Notes: generated by a model not told the origin, from the sequence alone. A stretch of DNA of 64,000 nt from Clostridiales bacterium (GCA_012837965.1 DUQF01000026.1:124001-188000), one strand, 5' to 3'. Shown: positions 28,108-37,741, counted from the first letter of the stretch. Numbers and translations: made by a program.

Positions 28108-29214
28108 TTGGCGAAAAAGCATTGGTTATTTGGTGAAAAGCGATTGGCATTCGGCATGATGCGTTTGCCTATGATAGAAGAAAACGGGGCTACACAAGTA
28201 GACATACAACAGACCAGGCAAATGGTAGACCTGTTCATGCAGGCGGGCTTTAACTACTTTGACACCGCTTACGGCTATCTTGATAAGCAAAGTGAGCATG
28301 CCGTGCGTGAATGCGTTGCGGAGCGTTATCCTCGTGAAAGCTTTTGGCTGACCAATAAACTATCTTCCCCTTATTTTGAAACCGAGGCGGAAATTCTCCC
28401 CCTGTTTGAAAAACAACTAAAGAATTGCGGAGTTGAGTATTTTGACCTCTACCTCATGCACGCTTTAAGCAGGAACTATTACTCTAAAATGCAAGCCTGC
28501 AATGCCTTTGAAGTGGTCAGGCGGCTGAAAAAAGAGGGGTGTGTCCGCCACATCGGCTTTTCCTTCCACGATACGGCTGAAATGCTGGACCAAATTTTAA
28601 CTGAGCACCCCGAAATGGAGTTTGTCCAGCTGCAATTCAACTATTTAGACATGGACGACCCCAAGGTACAGAGTCGCAAGTGCTACGAGGTGTGCCAAAA
28701 GCACGATAAACCCGTGCTTGTCATGGAGCCTGTCAGGGGCGGCAGGTTGGTGAACATCCCGCCAAATGCCGGCAAGCTATTGGACGACCTTGGCCAGAGC
28801 CGCGCAAACTATGCCCTCAGGTACGTGGCGGGCTTCGATTCCGTTGCTATGATCTTAAGCGGCATGAGCAACTTGGAGCAGATGAAGGATAATATCAATA
28901 CCATGCTGTGCCCCAAGCCTCTCACCCAAAAGGAACTGGCCGCCATGGATGAAGTGGTGCGCATCCTCCGCGGGGAGGGGGCGGTGGACTGTACGGGCTG
29001 TGAATATTGCCTGCCCGAATGCCCCAAAAACATTCCCATCCCGGACGTATTCACCTTCATGAATGAGCGCTTGCGAAAGAGCAACGCGCCAAAACCCAAC
29101 TTTGCCAAAGACCAGGGTAAGCCCGAAGACTGCATTGCCTGCAACCGCTGCCAGAAAGTCTGCCCTCAGCATCTGCCCATTTCCCGTTTGATGCAAAAGG
29201 CAAAAACCCTGTAG
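28108..29214 (+). CDS. Aldo/keto reductase with C-terminal ferredoxin domain
   Basis: About 368 residues. The N-terminal barrel keeps AKR catalytic residues (FDTAYGY with Asp and Tyr, Lys in LTNKLSS, His in YLMHALS). The C-terminal ~90 residues add two [4Fe-4S] sites, CTGCEYCLPECP and CIACNRCQKVCP, the layout of the iron-sulfur AKR group found in anaerobes. Physiological substrate unknown. The GGAGGA site lies only one base before the ATG at 28102 but seven before the TTG at 28108, so I prefer TTG. Last gene before a strong terminator. Confidence 0.88.
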   Translation: MAKKHWLFGEKRLAFGMMRLPMIEENGATQVDIQQTRQMVDLFMQAGFNYFDTAYGYLDKQSEHAVRECVAERYPRESFWLTNKLSSPYFETEAEILPLFEKQLKNCGVEYFDLYLMHALSRNYYSKMQACNAFEVVRRLKKEGCVRHIGFSFHDTAEMLDQILTEHPEMEFVQLQFNYLDMDDPKVQSRKCYEVCQKHDKPVLVMEPVRGGRLVNIPPNAGKLLDDLGQSRANYALRYVAGFDSVAMILSGMSNLEQMKDNINTMLCPKPLTQKELAAMDEVVRILRGEGAVDCTGCEYCLPECPKNIPIPDVFTFMNERLRKSNAPKPNFAKDQGKPEDCIACNRCQKVCPQHLPISRLMQKAKTL

Positions 29215-29241
29215 GCCAAAAGTAACATAGTATAAATAGCG

Positions 29242-29278
29242 AAAACCCCAAGGCCTGTTGAATATATCTTGGGGTTTT
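29242..29278 (+). terminator. Intrinsic terminator ending the 18-29 kb run
   Basis: AAAACCCCAAG...CTTGGGGTTTT, an 11-bp stem with T run. A, T-rich flanks make it suitable for both strands, and it also lies beyond the 3' end of the minus-strand stalk gene. Confidence 0.85.
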
Positions 29279-29396
29279 GTGTTGGAAAGATGCTATTTCT
29301 TGAACGTATTATGCTATATGACAGACTTGTACTTTACGCTTTACTTAATTTAATCAGCGAGTCCTAAAATTTTAAGTTCGGTGAAGCCTTTGCTAA

Positions 29397-31322
29397 TCAG
29401 GTTTGGGGAAATACCTCCAAGGTGCCGGTGTAAACATTGATTTCATATAGATGGGCAACATCGATACCGTTGCGCACTACCTTGTAGTTGATAATCTGAT
29501 TGGTAGAGGTTCCCACCTCGGTCTGGCTGCCTTGAACCACTGCCGTAAGCACATCCCCATTGGACAGCTTGTAACTGCCATCCCCCATGCGCTTGGCTGT
29601 TATGGTAGCCTCCTGTGATAGGCGCAGTGTCCAGCCCGGAGCAGTGAGAGCCTCACCGTCATAAACCTTCTTGGCGCTGTCCGCATAGAGTCTGAGCACA
29701 TTGGGATTGGGGGTGGGTTCCGGCTCCGCTGTGGGCTCTGGTGTCGGCTCAATCGTCGGTTCCGTTGTAGGCTCAACTGTTGGTTCGGCGGTAGGCTCAA
29801 CGGTGGGCTCAGCAGTAGGCTCGACAGTAGGCTCAGCAGTAGGCTCAGCGGTAGGTTCCGTTGTAGGCTCAACTGTTGGTTCGGCGGTAGGCTCAACGGT
29901 GGGCTCGGCGGTAGGCTCAGCGGTAGGTTCCGTTGTGGGCTCAACCGTTGGCTCAACGGTGGGCTCGACAGTAGGCTCAACTGTAGGCTCGGCAGTAGGC
30001 TCCGGTGTTGGCTCAACGGTGGGCTCTACAGTGGGTTCAACTGTAGGTTCTGATGTCGGCTCAATCGTCGGTTCCGTTGTGGGTTCAACGGTAGGCTCAA
30101 CTGTAGGTTCTGATGTCGGCTCAATCGTCGGTTCCGTTGTGGGCTCAACCGTTGGCTCAACGGTGGGCTCAGCGGTAGGCTCCAGTGTTGGTTCTACTGT
30201 CGGTTCTTCGGTAGGTTCGGGGATTAGCTCGGGTGTTGGCGTCATATTTGCTTTGGGCAGCAAATCCATGTGCACTCCAGCGTTCATCAACGCACTTTGT
30301 AGAGTAGGGTCAAAAATATCCACGCCTTGTTCGGCCAAAGCTTCTATTACTTGCGGGTCAGTAACATCCAAGCCATAGATAATCAGGTCAGCCAGTGTCG
30401 CGGGGTCTGTCAGGTCGGTTTCCGCCAGCATCTCAGCAGTTATTTGTGGAACGTCTGTCACCTGATCGTTTTGGCTCACCATAGCTGTATCCATGAGATC
30501 TGTAAACGGCTCTTCAAAGGAGGGGCTTTCTTTCAATCCCCTTTTGGCGCCATATGGCGGAAATTCCGTTTCTGGGTTACCTGCCCTGCGCAACATTTCA
30601 ACAGTACCTATATAGTCTGAGTCTTCCTTTGTTGTTATGACAACACGATATGATTTGTCTCTGGGAAGTGTCACTTGGGTTTTTATTGTACCAAGGGATT
30701 CCCAACTCCAACTATTTGGATCACCAACTGACGAATCTGTTCCGTACCACTGATAATTCATCTGTAAAATGCTATTTGCGTTTTCTGCTTCTCCTTTAAG
30801 TATGGCTCTAAAAGTGGTAATTAATGCAGTTGCACTCCCATCGATTCTTTCTCCATCTGAATTAGAAAGGATTAACTGCTGAACTGGTCCGACCACATTG
30901 GTAATTACCTGTCTTTGGGATGCACCCTCCTCGGTCACTATACATCTTAGATAAGTTTTTGCTGCTTTTTTACCCCTGGGGATAGTGTAGGTTGAGTTTG
31001 TTCCACCGATAAGCACGTTCGAAAATTCGACGCCATTTTTGGAAGTTTGCCATCGATAGTTAACATCCACCATATCTGGATTATTATGTACTACTGTCAA
31101 CGTTTCACCTATCTTCGCTTCTCCAGTGATTTGGGCACTAGCCAGCCAATATCCAAATGTTACATCCAGCGAATTGCTTTTCGTCAGTACATACTTACTG
31201 CTTGTATGGGTGCCGGTCATGTTCACCAATAGCACCGCCACCAACAGCCACACAAAAAAGGCGCTAGCTGTCAGCGTCTTTTTCATGCGTCGGGAGGGTT
31301 GGCGGCTGTTCGTTGGCTGCAT
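29397..31322 (-). CDS. Surface stalk protein with Thr/Glu/Pro repeats
   Basis: 641 residues. A signal/anchor helix (about 14-36) is followed by a TasA-like N-terminal element [19 protein letters not shown], then Ig-like material (to ~270), an acidic spacer, a long run of the four-residue repeat x-EPT (about 361-539: [14 protein letters not shown] and the like), and a C-terminal domain near residue 545-641 ([14 protein letters not shown]...) resembling MBG/YDG modules of surface proteins. This is an extracellular stalk. No sortase LPxTG motif. It is the last gene of the SipW cluster, starting one base after the preceding stop. Confidence 0.7.
   Translation of the reverse strand: MQPTNSRQPSRRMKKTLTASAFFVWLLVAVLLVNMTGTHTSSKYVLTKSNSLDVTFGYWLASAQITGEAKIGETLTVVHNNPDMVDVNYRWQTSKNGVEFSNVLIGGTNSTYTIPRGKKAAKTYLRCIVTEEGASQRQVITNVVGPVQQLILSNSDGERIDGSATALITTFRAILKGEAENANSILQMNYQWYGTDSSVGDPNSWSWESLGTIKTQVTLPRDKSYRVVITTKEDSDYIGTVEMLRRAGNPETEFPPYGAKRGLKESPSFEEPFTDLMDTAMVSQNDQVTDVPQITAEMLAETDLTDPATLADLIIYGLDVTDPQVIEALAEQGVDIFDPTLQSALMNAGVHMDLLPKANMTPTPELIPEPTEEPTVEPTLEPTAEPTVEPTVEPTTEPTIEPTSEPTVEPTVEPTTEPTIEPTSEPTVEPTVEPTVEPTPEPTAEPTVEPTVEPTVEPTVEPTTEPTAEPTAEPTVEPTAEPTVEPTTEPTAEPTAEPTVEPTAEPTVEPTAEPTVEPTTEPTIEPTPEPTAEPEPTPNPNVLRLYADSAKKVYDGEALTAPGWTLRLSQEATITAKRMGDGSYKLSNGDVLTAVVQGSQTEVGTSTNQIINYKVVRNGIDVAHLYEINVYTGTLEVFPQT
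29705..30240 (-). repeat. Tandem 12-bp repeats coding x-EPT
   Basis: About 45 copies of a 12-bp unit (GAACCTACT-type, read on the minus strand as codons for Glu-Pro-Thr plus a variable residue, usually Val, Ala, Thr or Ile). Longer internal copies of 24, 36 and about 60 bp are visible, so the array has grown by slippage and can be expected to vary in length between strains. Confidence 0.9.
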
Positions 31323-31323
31323 A

Positions 31324-31863
31324 TTAATTGTTCACCTGCTCGGCCAGCAAGGTAATGGTTAAAATACGCTCTTGACCAACCAAACCGGCAGCGGCAATGT
31401 ACGATTCCTGTGGGAAGGTAATAGTCACCGTATGTTCGTTTGATTGAGGCATACTGTGCGGCAATTCGGTCCATTCTGCTCCATCTACTGAAAAAACCAA
31501 GGGCTCAATGCTCGGCGCGATCAGCTTGTAGCGCATTTTTACTTCGCTTATGCCAACGGCATCCTGATTGGAGACCGTGTACTGGCAGGTAATTACATCC
31601 CCCGGCAACAGGTATTGCAGCAAATCATCCAAATTGCCGATTGGGGTTCCATTTAGGGTAATGTCGCCACGGGTTAAACTAATGGCAGGCCGCGCCACCC
31701 GCACGGTAGTTGTACCGGCAATCGTGGTGGAGTAGCGGGACAGGCTAACAACGCTGACTAGGGCCACTAACAGCAGATACAGCGCCAGCGCGCGCAGGGA
31801 AAACAGGCCTCGGCGCCTTTCGCGCGGGGCTGTTTGCCTTGGGGCTGGGGTATGCCTGTTCAT
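31324..31863 (-). CDS. TasA-like exported protein
   Basis: 179 residues: basic N-terminus, one hydrophobic helix (about 22-40), then [21 protein letters not shown]. This [KR]Y-x-T-x...-V-x-VA pattern is shared with the 198-residue TasA-like protein and the stalk protein of the same cluster and is typical of SipW-dependent secreted proteins. The remainder has beta-rich segments as in TasA/camelysin. It starts in an ATGA overlap with the second signal peptidase gene, which suggests that peptidase processes it. Confidence 0.7.
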   Translation of the reverse strand: MNRHTPAPRQTAPRERRRGLFSLRALALYLLLVALVSVVSLSRYSTTIAGTTTVRVARPAISLTRGDITLNGTPIGNLDDLLQYLLPGDVITCQYTVSNQDAVGISEVKMRYKLIAPSIEPLVFSVDGAEWTELPHSMPQSNEHTVTITFPQESYIAAAGLVGQERILTITLLAEQVNN

Positions 31864-32393
31864 GTGGTTTCCTTTCTAAAGGAGAGTAAAGTCAGGATGG
31901 CGGCCACCAGCAACGCGCTGATGATGCCAGGGGTAGTCTTGAGGTACAGCAGCAGACGCCCTACCATGGGAATCCGCAGAGCCAAACAGCCTTCCACCTG
32001 CTGGAGGCTAACAGGGCTGCTGTCCGGGGTGTTGTTGGCGTCCCCCTTGGTAATCAGCTGTTCTCCCTGAATGTCTATCAGACGGTGGGTAACCATGGTA
32101 TTGCCTTCCCTGAAAGTGATGATATCCCCAGCCTGATAATAATCCTGCTTACGGATAACAATCAGATCCCCAACCTTTAGCGCCGGCTCCATGCTGCCGG
32201 ATACTACTATCAGGTGGCTTCGGCCAAATACTCTGGGCAGGCTGCCATCCCGGGCGGCCAGCAGGGAAAACATTACTACTACAGCTATTACCGCCAGCAA
32301 CCCTCTGGACAGAACAATGCCCATATGGTCAAGAACTTTCTTCAATGGTTCAGAGCGTAAAGCTCGGGTCCCTTCTGGCGTACATTGATCCAC
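31860..32393 (-). CDS. Signal peptidase I, SipW type (second copy)
   Basis: 177 residues, two membrane helices. Conserved motifs: SGSMEPALKVGDLIVI with catalytic Ser, and VTHRLIDI, where His takes the place of the Lys used by bacterial type I peptidases; this is the archaeal/ER-like SipW class that processes TasA-type fibre proteins. The start is GTG 32393, overlapping the previous gene by 52 bases; an ATG at 32324 would remove the overlap but leaves little before the first helix. Followed by an ATGA overlap with a TasA-like gene. Confidence 0.85.
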   Translation of the reverse strand: MDQCTPEGTRALRSEPLKKVLDHMGIVLSRGLLAVIAVVVMFSLLAARDGSLPRVFGRSHLIVVSGSMEPALKVGDLIVIRKQDYYQAGDIITFREGNTMVTHRLIDIQGEQLITKGDANNTPDSSPVSLQQVEGCLALRIPMVGRLLLYLKTTPGIISALLVAAILTLLSFRKETT

Positions 32394-33433
32394 AGCCGGT
32401 ACAGGGGACGCCCGGGCTGGGCGCCTATGGCCGTGTCAATGATGTCATCGGAAGGGTCCCACTGCCACTGAAGGGTGTAAAAGTACACCGTTTGGGAAGG
32501 AATCCACACCGAGGGAACAATTAGCTCTTCTGCCGTCCGCCACTTATCATCGGGCAGAAAACATGTTGACTGGGTTTCGTTTATGTCAATGCAATCCTTA
32601 AACATTCGGAAAATCATAGGCAGGGCGGGGGTGTTTTCGTCCTCGTGGCGCAAATCTATCCGGTACTCCACGGGATAGGTGGCCGGGTTATGCACCGCGA
32701 AGATAAAGGTGCCGTTGGAGCCGGGGGCGATGTAGTTCATCATTCCCTGCGTGTTCACACTGTAGTTGCCCAAGCGTTCATCAAAGATGTGGGCTTGGGT
32801 TTCATGGCTCCAGACCTGAAACACTTCCAGGCCGATGGCTTCTTCCTGATGAAGCCTTGGGCTGATCACGCCATTTTGCAACACCAAGTCCATGGCGATG
32901 ATGCCGGTGGAAGGGTAGGCGGTGAGGATATAGCCATTCTGGGGGTTGTACCCCAACTGCGCTTGGCCTTGCTTTTGGGTTTTGCGCAGCTCCAAGTCAA
33001 GGGCTGCCTGTCCCCCCTTCCAAGTGGCAAGCAAATGATAATTGCCTTGGAACAACTCCGTATAGGCAAAGCCTTGGGCATTCCGGTAGGCCGGCCGGAT
33101 AATCCCATACCCATCTGGTGGAATAGGGCCCTTTAGGCTTAACTTCAGGCCGGGCAGGGGCCGGCCTTCTCCATCCACTACGCTGCCCATCCAGCTGATG
33201 CGCTCAAAGCCGGTGGTAGGCACATCCATGGGCTGCAGGGAGGACACATACACCCGGCCTTGAGCGTCGCCCGCGCCCGGCACGCTGGCCGCGCCAAGGC
33301 TGCCTTTGCCGATGATGTAGCCCGCCACGCCGGTGGTAGCCATCAGCAGAGCCACAACAAACACCAGCAAGGTATATATTCTGCGGCCCTGCTGGAGATA
33401 TGTGTTGCGGATGCTGTCCTGCCGGTCTGTCAA
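32342..33433 (-). CDS. Membrane-anchored protein of the SipW cluster
   Basis: 363 residues: N-terminal anchor helix (about 19-41), then an extracellular part. Residues ~75-140 look like a carboxypeptidase-regulatory-type beta fold (VVDGEGRPLPGLKLSLKG), and the later MNYIAPGSNGTFIFAVHN plus YPVEYRIDL resemble the beta core of TasA-like proteins. I do not recognise a defined family. Starts at TTG 33433, eight bases after GGGAGG. It may be the scaffold or minor component to which fibre subunits attach. Confidence 0.6.
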   Translation of the reverse strand: MTDRQDSIRNTYLQQGRRIYTLLVFVVALLMATTGVAGYIIGKGSLGAASVPGAGDAQGRVYVSSLQPMDVPTTGFERISWMGSVVDGEGRPLPGLKLSLKGPIPPDGYGIIRPAYRNAQGFAYTELFQGNYHLLATWKGGQAALDLELRKTQKQGQAQLGYNPQNGYILTAYPSTGIIAMDLVLQNGVISPRLHQEEAIGLEVFQVWSHETQAHIFDERLGNYSVNTQGMMNYIAPGSNGTFIFAVHNPATYPVEYRIDLRHEDENTPALPMIFRMFKDCIDINETQSTCFLPDDKWRTAEELIVPSVWIPSQTVYFYTLQWQWDPSDDIIDTAIGAQPGRPLYRLWINVRQKGPELYALNH

Positions 33434-33473
33434 TACGCGCCTCCCTTATAAGTTCGGTACGGATGGATAATTA

Positions 33474-33498
33474 CGCTCCCCCATTGATATTTGGAGCG
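33474..33498 (-). terminator. Hairpin after the TasA-like gene
   Basis: CGCTCC (33474-33479) pairs with GGAGCG (33493-33498); no T-run on the minus strand. It may trim or protect the 3' end so that the fibre subunit upstream is made in excess of the genes downstream. Confidence 0.35.
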
Positions 33499-33510
33499 GG
33501 AAATGGCGCG

Positions 33511-34107
33511 TTACGGAGCGGTCTCCAACTGCGTTACGGTAAAGACGGCGGTCATGGGATATGATTTTGCGGCTATACCGTCTATAGTATCAGCAGTGTC
33601 GTTATCGTTATCAAAGGGCCAGCGCCAATAGATGTATGTGGTTTTCTCTTCGCCGCCAGAGGCATTATATGAAGCCACCTCAATGGAATCACCAAGAGTA
33701 TATGGTGCACTAAAGTCTTCGGCGGTGCTAAACTCGAAGAACTCTAATTCCGCGATATCATTGCCAGTGCCTTTATTGAGAGTAACACTAACGCTGTGCG
33801 CGACTTCGGTTCCTCTGGTATCGCATATTAAAGCGAACTTGCCTTTGGAGCCGGGGGCTACCTTGTCTGACGCCACCACATTGGGAGCAGTGGTGCTGCC
33901 CAAATTAAAAGTGAACTCGGGCGAGGTTTCCGCTGTTGTGGCCGCGACATCGTTGATTGTTACGGCCCATTTCGCGACGGTCACAGTACCCGTGCCACTC
34001 GCTGTGGTTACATACTTAGCAAAGGTACCGGACACTAAGGAGGTGGTGACTAAGGCCAATACCAGTGTCAGCAGGCCTAAGTAGAAGATGCGATTTCCTT
34101 TTTTCAT
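33511..34107 (-). CDS. TasA-like fibre subunit, SipW-dependent signal
   Basis: 198 residues. Signal/anchor (about 6-27) ends in VSGTFAKYVTTASGTGTV, then VAKWAVTIND. Small, acidic and beta-rich, with APGSKGKFALICDTRGTEVAHSV typical of TasA/camelysin-type proteins that polymerise on the cell surface. Processing by the SipW-type peptidase encoded just upstream is likely. AAGGAG lies six bases before the ATG at 34107. It is the closest match in the cluster to the main fibre protein. Confidence 0.75.
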   Translation of the reverse strand: MKKGNRIFYLGLLTLVLALVTTSLVSGTFAKYVTTASGTGTVTVAKWAVTINDVAATTAETSPEFTFNLGSTTAPNVVASDKVAPGSKGKFALICDTRGTEVAHSVSVTLNKGTGNDIAELEFFEFSTAEDFSAPYTLGDSIEVASYNASGGEEKTTYIYWRWPFDNDNDTADTIDGIAAKSYPMTAVFTVTQLETAP

Positions 34108-34181
34108 GATGGTCTCCTTTTTTAATAATAGTTTTGATGGATGTTTCTATTAAAGAGCGTAGGCCGCAAGGCGGCGCCAGC

Positions 34182-34859
34182 TCACTCTTCCGTTTGGGAT
34201 GGGGAAGCTTCGGGGGCGGGCTGGTCTTCGCTTTCGCGCCTGGCCAGTTCCTCTTTCAGGGCTTCCACTTCCTGCTTGAGGGCGTCGGCTTCTATGTTGG
34301 CATGGCGCCTGGCTCTGCGCCTGACAAGAGTGTCCGCCAGCAGGTATAGCAAAAAGGGACCGCCTACTACCAAAACCAGGCCCAGGGGCGTTTGCAAAAA
34401 CATGGCCACCCTGCCCAGGCCGGCTACCCGGTACAGGTATATGCCTTCTACCATGGGTGGGGTTACCGGGTCCCTGTCCACCGCGTTGTTGTTGTCCCCT
34501 TGGGTGATGTAGACAGGGCCATGCTCCCCCTGCTGCACCTCGACAATGCGGTGGGTGATAACGGACTCCTGCCCGTAACGGTAGGCGATAATGTCGTCCT
34601 TTTGAAGGGTTTGTCCCTCCTTTAAGGCACAGGTTAGGATTAAATCGCCCTCCGAAATGGTGGGTTCCATGGAGCCGGACAACACAATAAAAGGCTTATA
34701 ACCTAGGAAGTCCGGCACCTTGTCCGGGAATATGAAAGACTTCGCAATGAGGGTGATGTTGGCCACCAACAGCGGTAGCAGCAACAAAAAGAAAACAATC
34801 CCTATTGCGTTGAGTACCTGTCTTAACTTGTTTTTGATATTTTTGATGTTTTTTGGCAT
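34182..34859 (-). CDS. Signal peptidase I, SipW type (first copy)
   Basis: 225 residues. SGSMEPTISEGDLIL (catalytic Ser) and VITHRIVEV (His in place of Lys) identify the SipW class, and TQGDNNNAVD is the following conserved block. Two hydrophobic segments (about 16-43 and 145-175). After the second helix comes a ~50-residue charged coiled-coil-like tail (LKQEVEALKEELARRE) then a Pro/Glu-rich end; such a tail is not usual for SipW. First gene of the cluster. Confidence 0.88.
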   Translation of the reverse strand: MPKNIKNIKNKLRQVLNAIGIVFFLLLLPLLVANITLIAKSFIFPDKVPDFLGYKPFIVLSGSMEPTISEGDLILTCALKEGQTLQKDDIIAYRYGQESVITHRIVEVQQGEHGPVYITQGDNNNAVDRDPVTPPMVEGIYLYRVAGLGRVAMFLQTPLGLVLVVGGPFLLYLLADTLVRRRARRHANIEADALKQEVEALKEELARRESEDQPAPEASPSQTEE

Positions 34860-35055
34860 GATACCATTCCTTAGCGATTTGCTTACTTATAAATTATTAC
34901 TCCGTCCGCTACATTATCACAATTTTACCAAAAATGCAAGCATAATGACCTACAATTTCTTTGACTCTTTTTACATAAGTGTAGGAGTACCGTTACAGAT
35001 CGGTTATTGCGCACGAAGTTAGATGAAAAATACGGAAACTCAAGGAGCGCAAGTG

Positions 35056-35084
35056 TTGACGAAATACGATTCATATGATAAAAT
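35056..35084 (+). promoter_or_regulatory. Promoter of the sugar ABC locus
   Basis: TTGACG (35056-35061), 17-bp spacer, TAAAAT (35079-35084), about 58 bases before the solute-binding protein gene. No clear operator is visible. Confidence 0.7.
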
Positions 35085-35141
35085 ACCCGCAGAAAAAGAT
35101 GTTTTTATAACATCGATAAATATTCAAGAGGAGGAACTCTC

Positions 35142-36128
35142 ATGAAAAAACGTTTTGCTTTACTTAGTTTGTTACTGATTCTGCTAATGCTCACCAATGT
35201 GTTTGCCAGTGGGTTGCTTATTGCCAACTCTACCAAGACAATTGGCATTGCGTGGTGGGATCGCATGAAGGTGGGTAATCAGCGTTTCATGGACGCAACG
35301 GGAAGCGAAGTTTACCAAGCGGGACCGGTTGGGGCTTCGGATCCGGCAGTGCAGCTGGGCGTTGTTGAAGACGCTATTGCAGCAGGCGTAGATGCCATCA
35401 CTGTAATTCCCGCTTCCCCCGAATCAATGGAGCCTGCATTGAAAAAGGCCATGGACCAAGGAATCGTGGTTATCAGCCATGAAGCGGAAACCATGGAAAA
35501 TGTGCACTATGACATTGAAGCCTTTGACAACCATGCCTATGGCGCGCACATGATGGACGTGCTGGCGGCGGAACTGGGCGAAGAAGGCGGCTACATCATC
35601 ATGATGGGCGCGCTGACCATGACCTCACACCAGCAGTGGGCAGAGGGTGCCATCGCGCGCCAGGAAGAAGCCTATCCCAATATGTTCCAAGTGGCTGATA
35701 GGGTAGAATCCGCGGCTCAGGGCGGCGGTTCGGAAGGCGCCTACCTTGTAGCCAAAGAAGTCATTGCCAAGTATCCTGACATCAAGGGCTTTATTGGCTG
35801 TGACATGGTTGACCCCCCGGGAATCGCCAGAGCGATTGAAGAAGCTGGAAAAGTCGGCGAAATCGCTGTAACAGGCACCTGCCTGGTATCTGTTGCCAGG
35901 GAGTTCTTGGAGAACGGCACCATTAAAACCATCATGTTTTGGGATCCCGCAGATGCCGGTGAAGCAATGTGCAACCTAGCAGCCATGATTATCAATGGCG
36001 AACCCGTTGAAGACGGCGTAAACTTGAAGGTTGCCGGCTATGAAAACTGCTCGCTGGAAGGCAAGGTGCTCAAGGGTGCGGCCTGGGTTGATGTAACCGT
36101 TGAAAATATGAAGGACTATGATTTCTAA
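35142..36128 (+). CDS. Sugar ABC substrate-binding protein (LsrB/RhaS-like)
   Basis: 328 residues. Signal peptide with cut near VFA-SG and no lipobox Cys. The rest is a type-I binding fold: KTIGIAWWDRMKVGNQRF, then VDAITVIPASPESMEPALKKA, and FIGCDMVDPPGIARAIEEAG, all close in form to the LsrB (AI-2) and RhaS (rhamnose) group. The exact ligand is not deducible; a sugar or sugar-like molecule is expected since an FGGY kinase and HAD phosphatase follow. GAGGAGG precedes the ATG. First gene of a seven-gene co-directional set. Confidence 0.85.
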   Translation: MKKRFALLSLLLILLMLTNVFASGLLIANSTKTIGIAWWDRMKVGNQRFMDATGSEVYQAGPVGASDPAVQLGVVEDAIAAGVDAITVIPASPESMEPALKKAMDQGIVVISHEAETMENVHYDIEAFDNHAYGAHMMDVLAAELGEEGGYIIMMGALTMTSHQQWAEGAIARQEEAYPNMFQVADRVESAAQGGGSEGAYLVAKEVIAKYPDIKGFIGCDMVDPPGIARAIEEAGKVGEIAVTGTCLVSVAREFLENGTIKTIMFWDPADAGEAMCNLAAMIINGEPVEDGVNLKVAGYENCSLEGKVLKGAAWVDVTVENMKDYDF

Positions 36129-36223
36129 ACAGTGTTGTTAACCCTTTAATATTATTCCGCTAAACACGCAGGGTATGCGGGGCTTCCCCGTATCCTGCGT
36201 GTTCTTGAAAGGTGTGAATCGTT

Positions 36224-37741
36224 TTGGACAATATTGTAACAATCAAAAATATGTATAAATCCTTCTTTGGTGTCATCGCGATGGATGGCATGGACTTTGA
36301 TGTCCGCAAAGGGGAAATTCATTGTCTGGTGGGTGAAAATGGCTGTGGAAAATCCACCATGATAAAAGTTATATCAGGTTTTTATACCTATGACCGAGGA
36401 GATTTATTTATTAACGGCAAGAAATACCGCAAAATAACCTCGGCCGAATCCATGCGCGAAGGCATTCAGGTAATCTACCAGGATTTTTCACTTTTTCCCA
36501 ACATGACCATCGCCGAAAACATCATGATGTACGACACGACAAGTTCCGGTCGCGTGATGGTGAACCACCAAAAGCAAGTTGACAGCGCTCAGCAGGTGTT
36601 GAACCGCATCAATTTCGATATCAATCCCAACCTGTATGTTTACCAACTAAATATTGCCGAGATGCAGATGGTGGCCATCTGCAGGGCAATCGCGCAAGAG
36701 GCTCGGCTGATTATTATGGATGAACCCACGTCTGCCTTGACAAGCAGTGAGGTAAACAAGTTGCTTCAAGTTGTCAAGGACCTAAAGAATCAGGGCGTAG
36801 CCGTGTTGTTTGTCAGTCATAAATTAGATGAAATCCTGGAGATCAGCGACCGAATTACTGTCATGCGGAATGGAAAAAGCGTCTTTGTTTCCAAGGACGG
36901 GGAAGCGCTTCCGAGTAAAGAGGAGCTCATTTTCCATATGACCGGAAAATCATTTTCAGACAAAAGGAATGCTTGGAATATTAACACAAATCAAACTCCG
37001 TTGCTGGAAACCAGAGGACTGGGGCTTCAAGGCGCGTTTGAGGATATTAACCTCAAACTCTATCCAAGCGAAATTTTAGGCATTACCGGACTATTGGGGT
37101 GCGGACGGCAAGAATTGGCTGAAGCGCTTTTCGGCGTTATTCAAGCGCAGTCAGGAAGCTTGCTTATTTATGGAAAGGAAATGAATCCGTTTTCCAGCGT
37201 TCAGGAAGCGGTAGCTCAGAACATCGCTTATGTACCGGAGGACAGGCTTACAAAAGGCCTTCACATGAACCAGAGCGTTGCCGATAACGCCATCGCCCGA
37301 ATTGTTGACCAATTTCGAAATCGCCTGGGCTTGATCAGCGGAAAAAAAACTGAGGAAGGCAAGCATAAAGCCTTGCACACCGTACATATCAGGGGTATGC
37401 GTCCCTACAACCCGGTAAAATCTCTATCGGGGGGAAATCAACAAAAAGTTGGGCTGATCAAGTGGTTGGCATCCAAGCCGCGCATTTTGATTTTAAACTG
37501 CCCCACTGTAGGTGTTGATGTTGGCGCCAAGGAAGACATTCATAACATCGTCCGAGAGCTTGCGAAAGAGGGGATGGGCGTGATTGTCATCTCAGATGAT
37601 ATTCCCGAAGTTTTAAATCTTTGCAGTAGAGTTTTGGTTATGAAAAACGGCCGCATTGCCCATGAGGTTTTCACGGATGATATGGACATTGAAAGTCTTG
37701 AAGCTATGCTTGCCGATGATGATTTGAAGGAGGTGGTTTAA
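36224..37741 (+). CDS. RbsA-like tandem ABC ATPase
   Basis: 505 residues with two nucleotide-binding domains. NBD1: Walker A GENGCGKST (about 38-46), Walker B LIIMDEPTSAL, H-loop VSHKLDE; its signature is degenerate (LNIAEMQMV). NBD2: Walker A GLLGCGRQE, signature LSGGNQQKV, but Walker B is LILNCPTVGVD: the usual Asp-Glu are Asn 425 and Cys 426. So one canonical site remains, made of NBD1 and the NBD2 signature. A weak second Walker A is normal for RbsA; the lost Walker B is more extreme. Starts with TTG 36224, after GAAAGGTG. Confidence 0.9.
   Translation: MDNIVTIKNMYKSFFGVIAMDGMDFDVRKGEIHCLVGENGCGKSTMIKVISGFYTYDRGDLFINGKKYRKITSAESMREGIQVIYQDFSLFPNMTIAENIMMYDTTSSGRVMVNHQKQVDSAQQVLNRINFDINPNLYVYQLNIAEMQMVAICRAIAQEARLIIMDEPTSALTSSEVNKLLQVVKDLKNQGVAVLFVSHKLDEILEISDRITVMRNGKSVFVSKDGEALPSKEELIFHMTGKSFSDKRNAWNINTNQTPLLETRGLGLQGAFEDINLKLYPSEILGITGLLGCGRQELAEALFGVIQAQSGSLLIYGKEMNPFSSVQEAVAQNIAYVPEDRLTKGLHMNQSVADNAIARIVDQFRNRLGLISGKKTEEGKHKALHTVHIRGMRPYNPVKSLSGGNQQKVGLIKWLASKPRILILNCPTVGVDVGAKEDIHNIVRELAKEGMGVIVISDDIPEVLNLCSRVLVMKNGRIAHEVFTDDMDIESLEAMLADDDLKEVV

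Noticed and set aside
29705..30240. CRISPR array
   Set aside because: Repeats are 12-bp, contiguous, in frame with a protein and without unique spacers.
29701..30378. Plus-strand open frame coding a Gly/Val/Ser repeat protein
   Set aside because: It is the mirror of the x-EPT repeat array on the minus strand; the repeats simply contain no stop codons in that frame, and it has no ribosome binding site.
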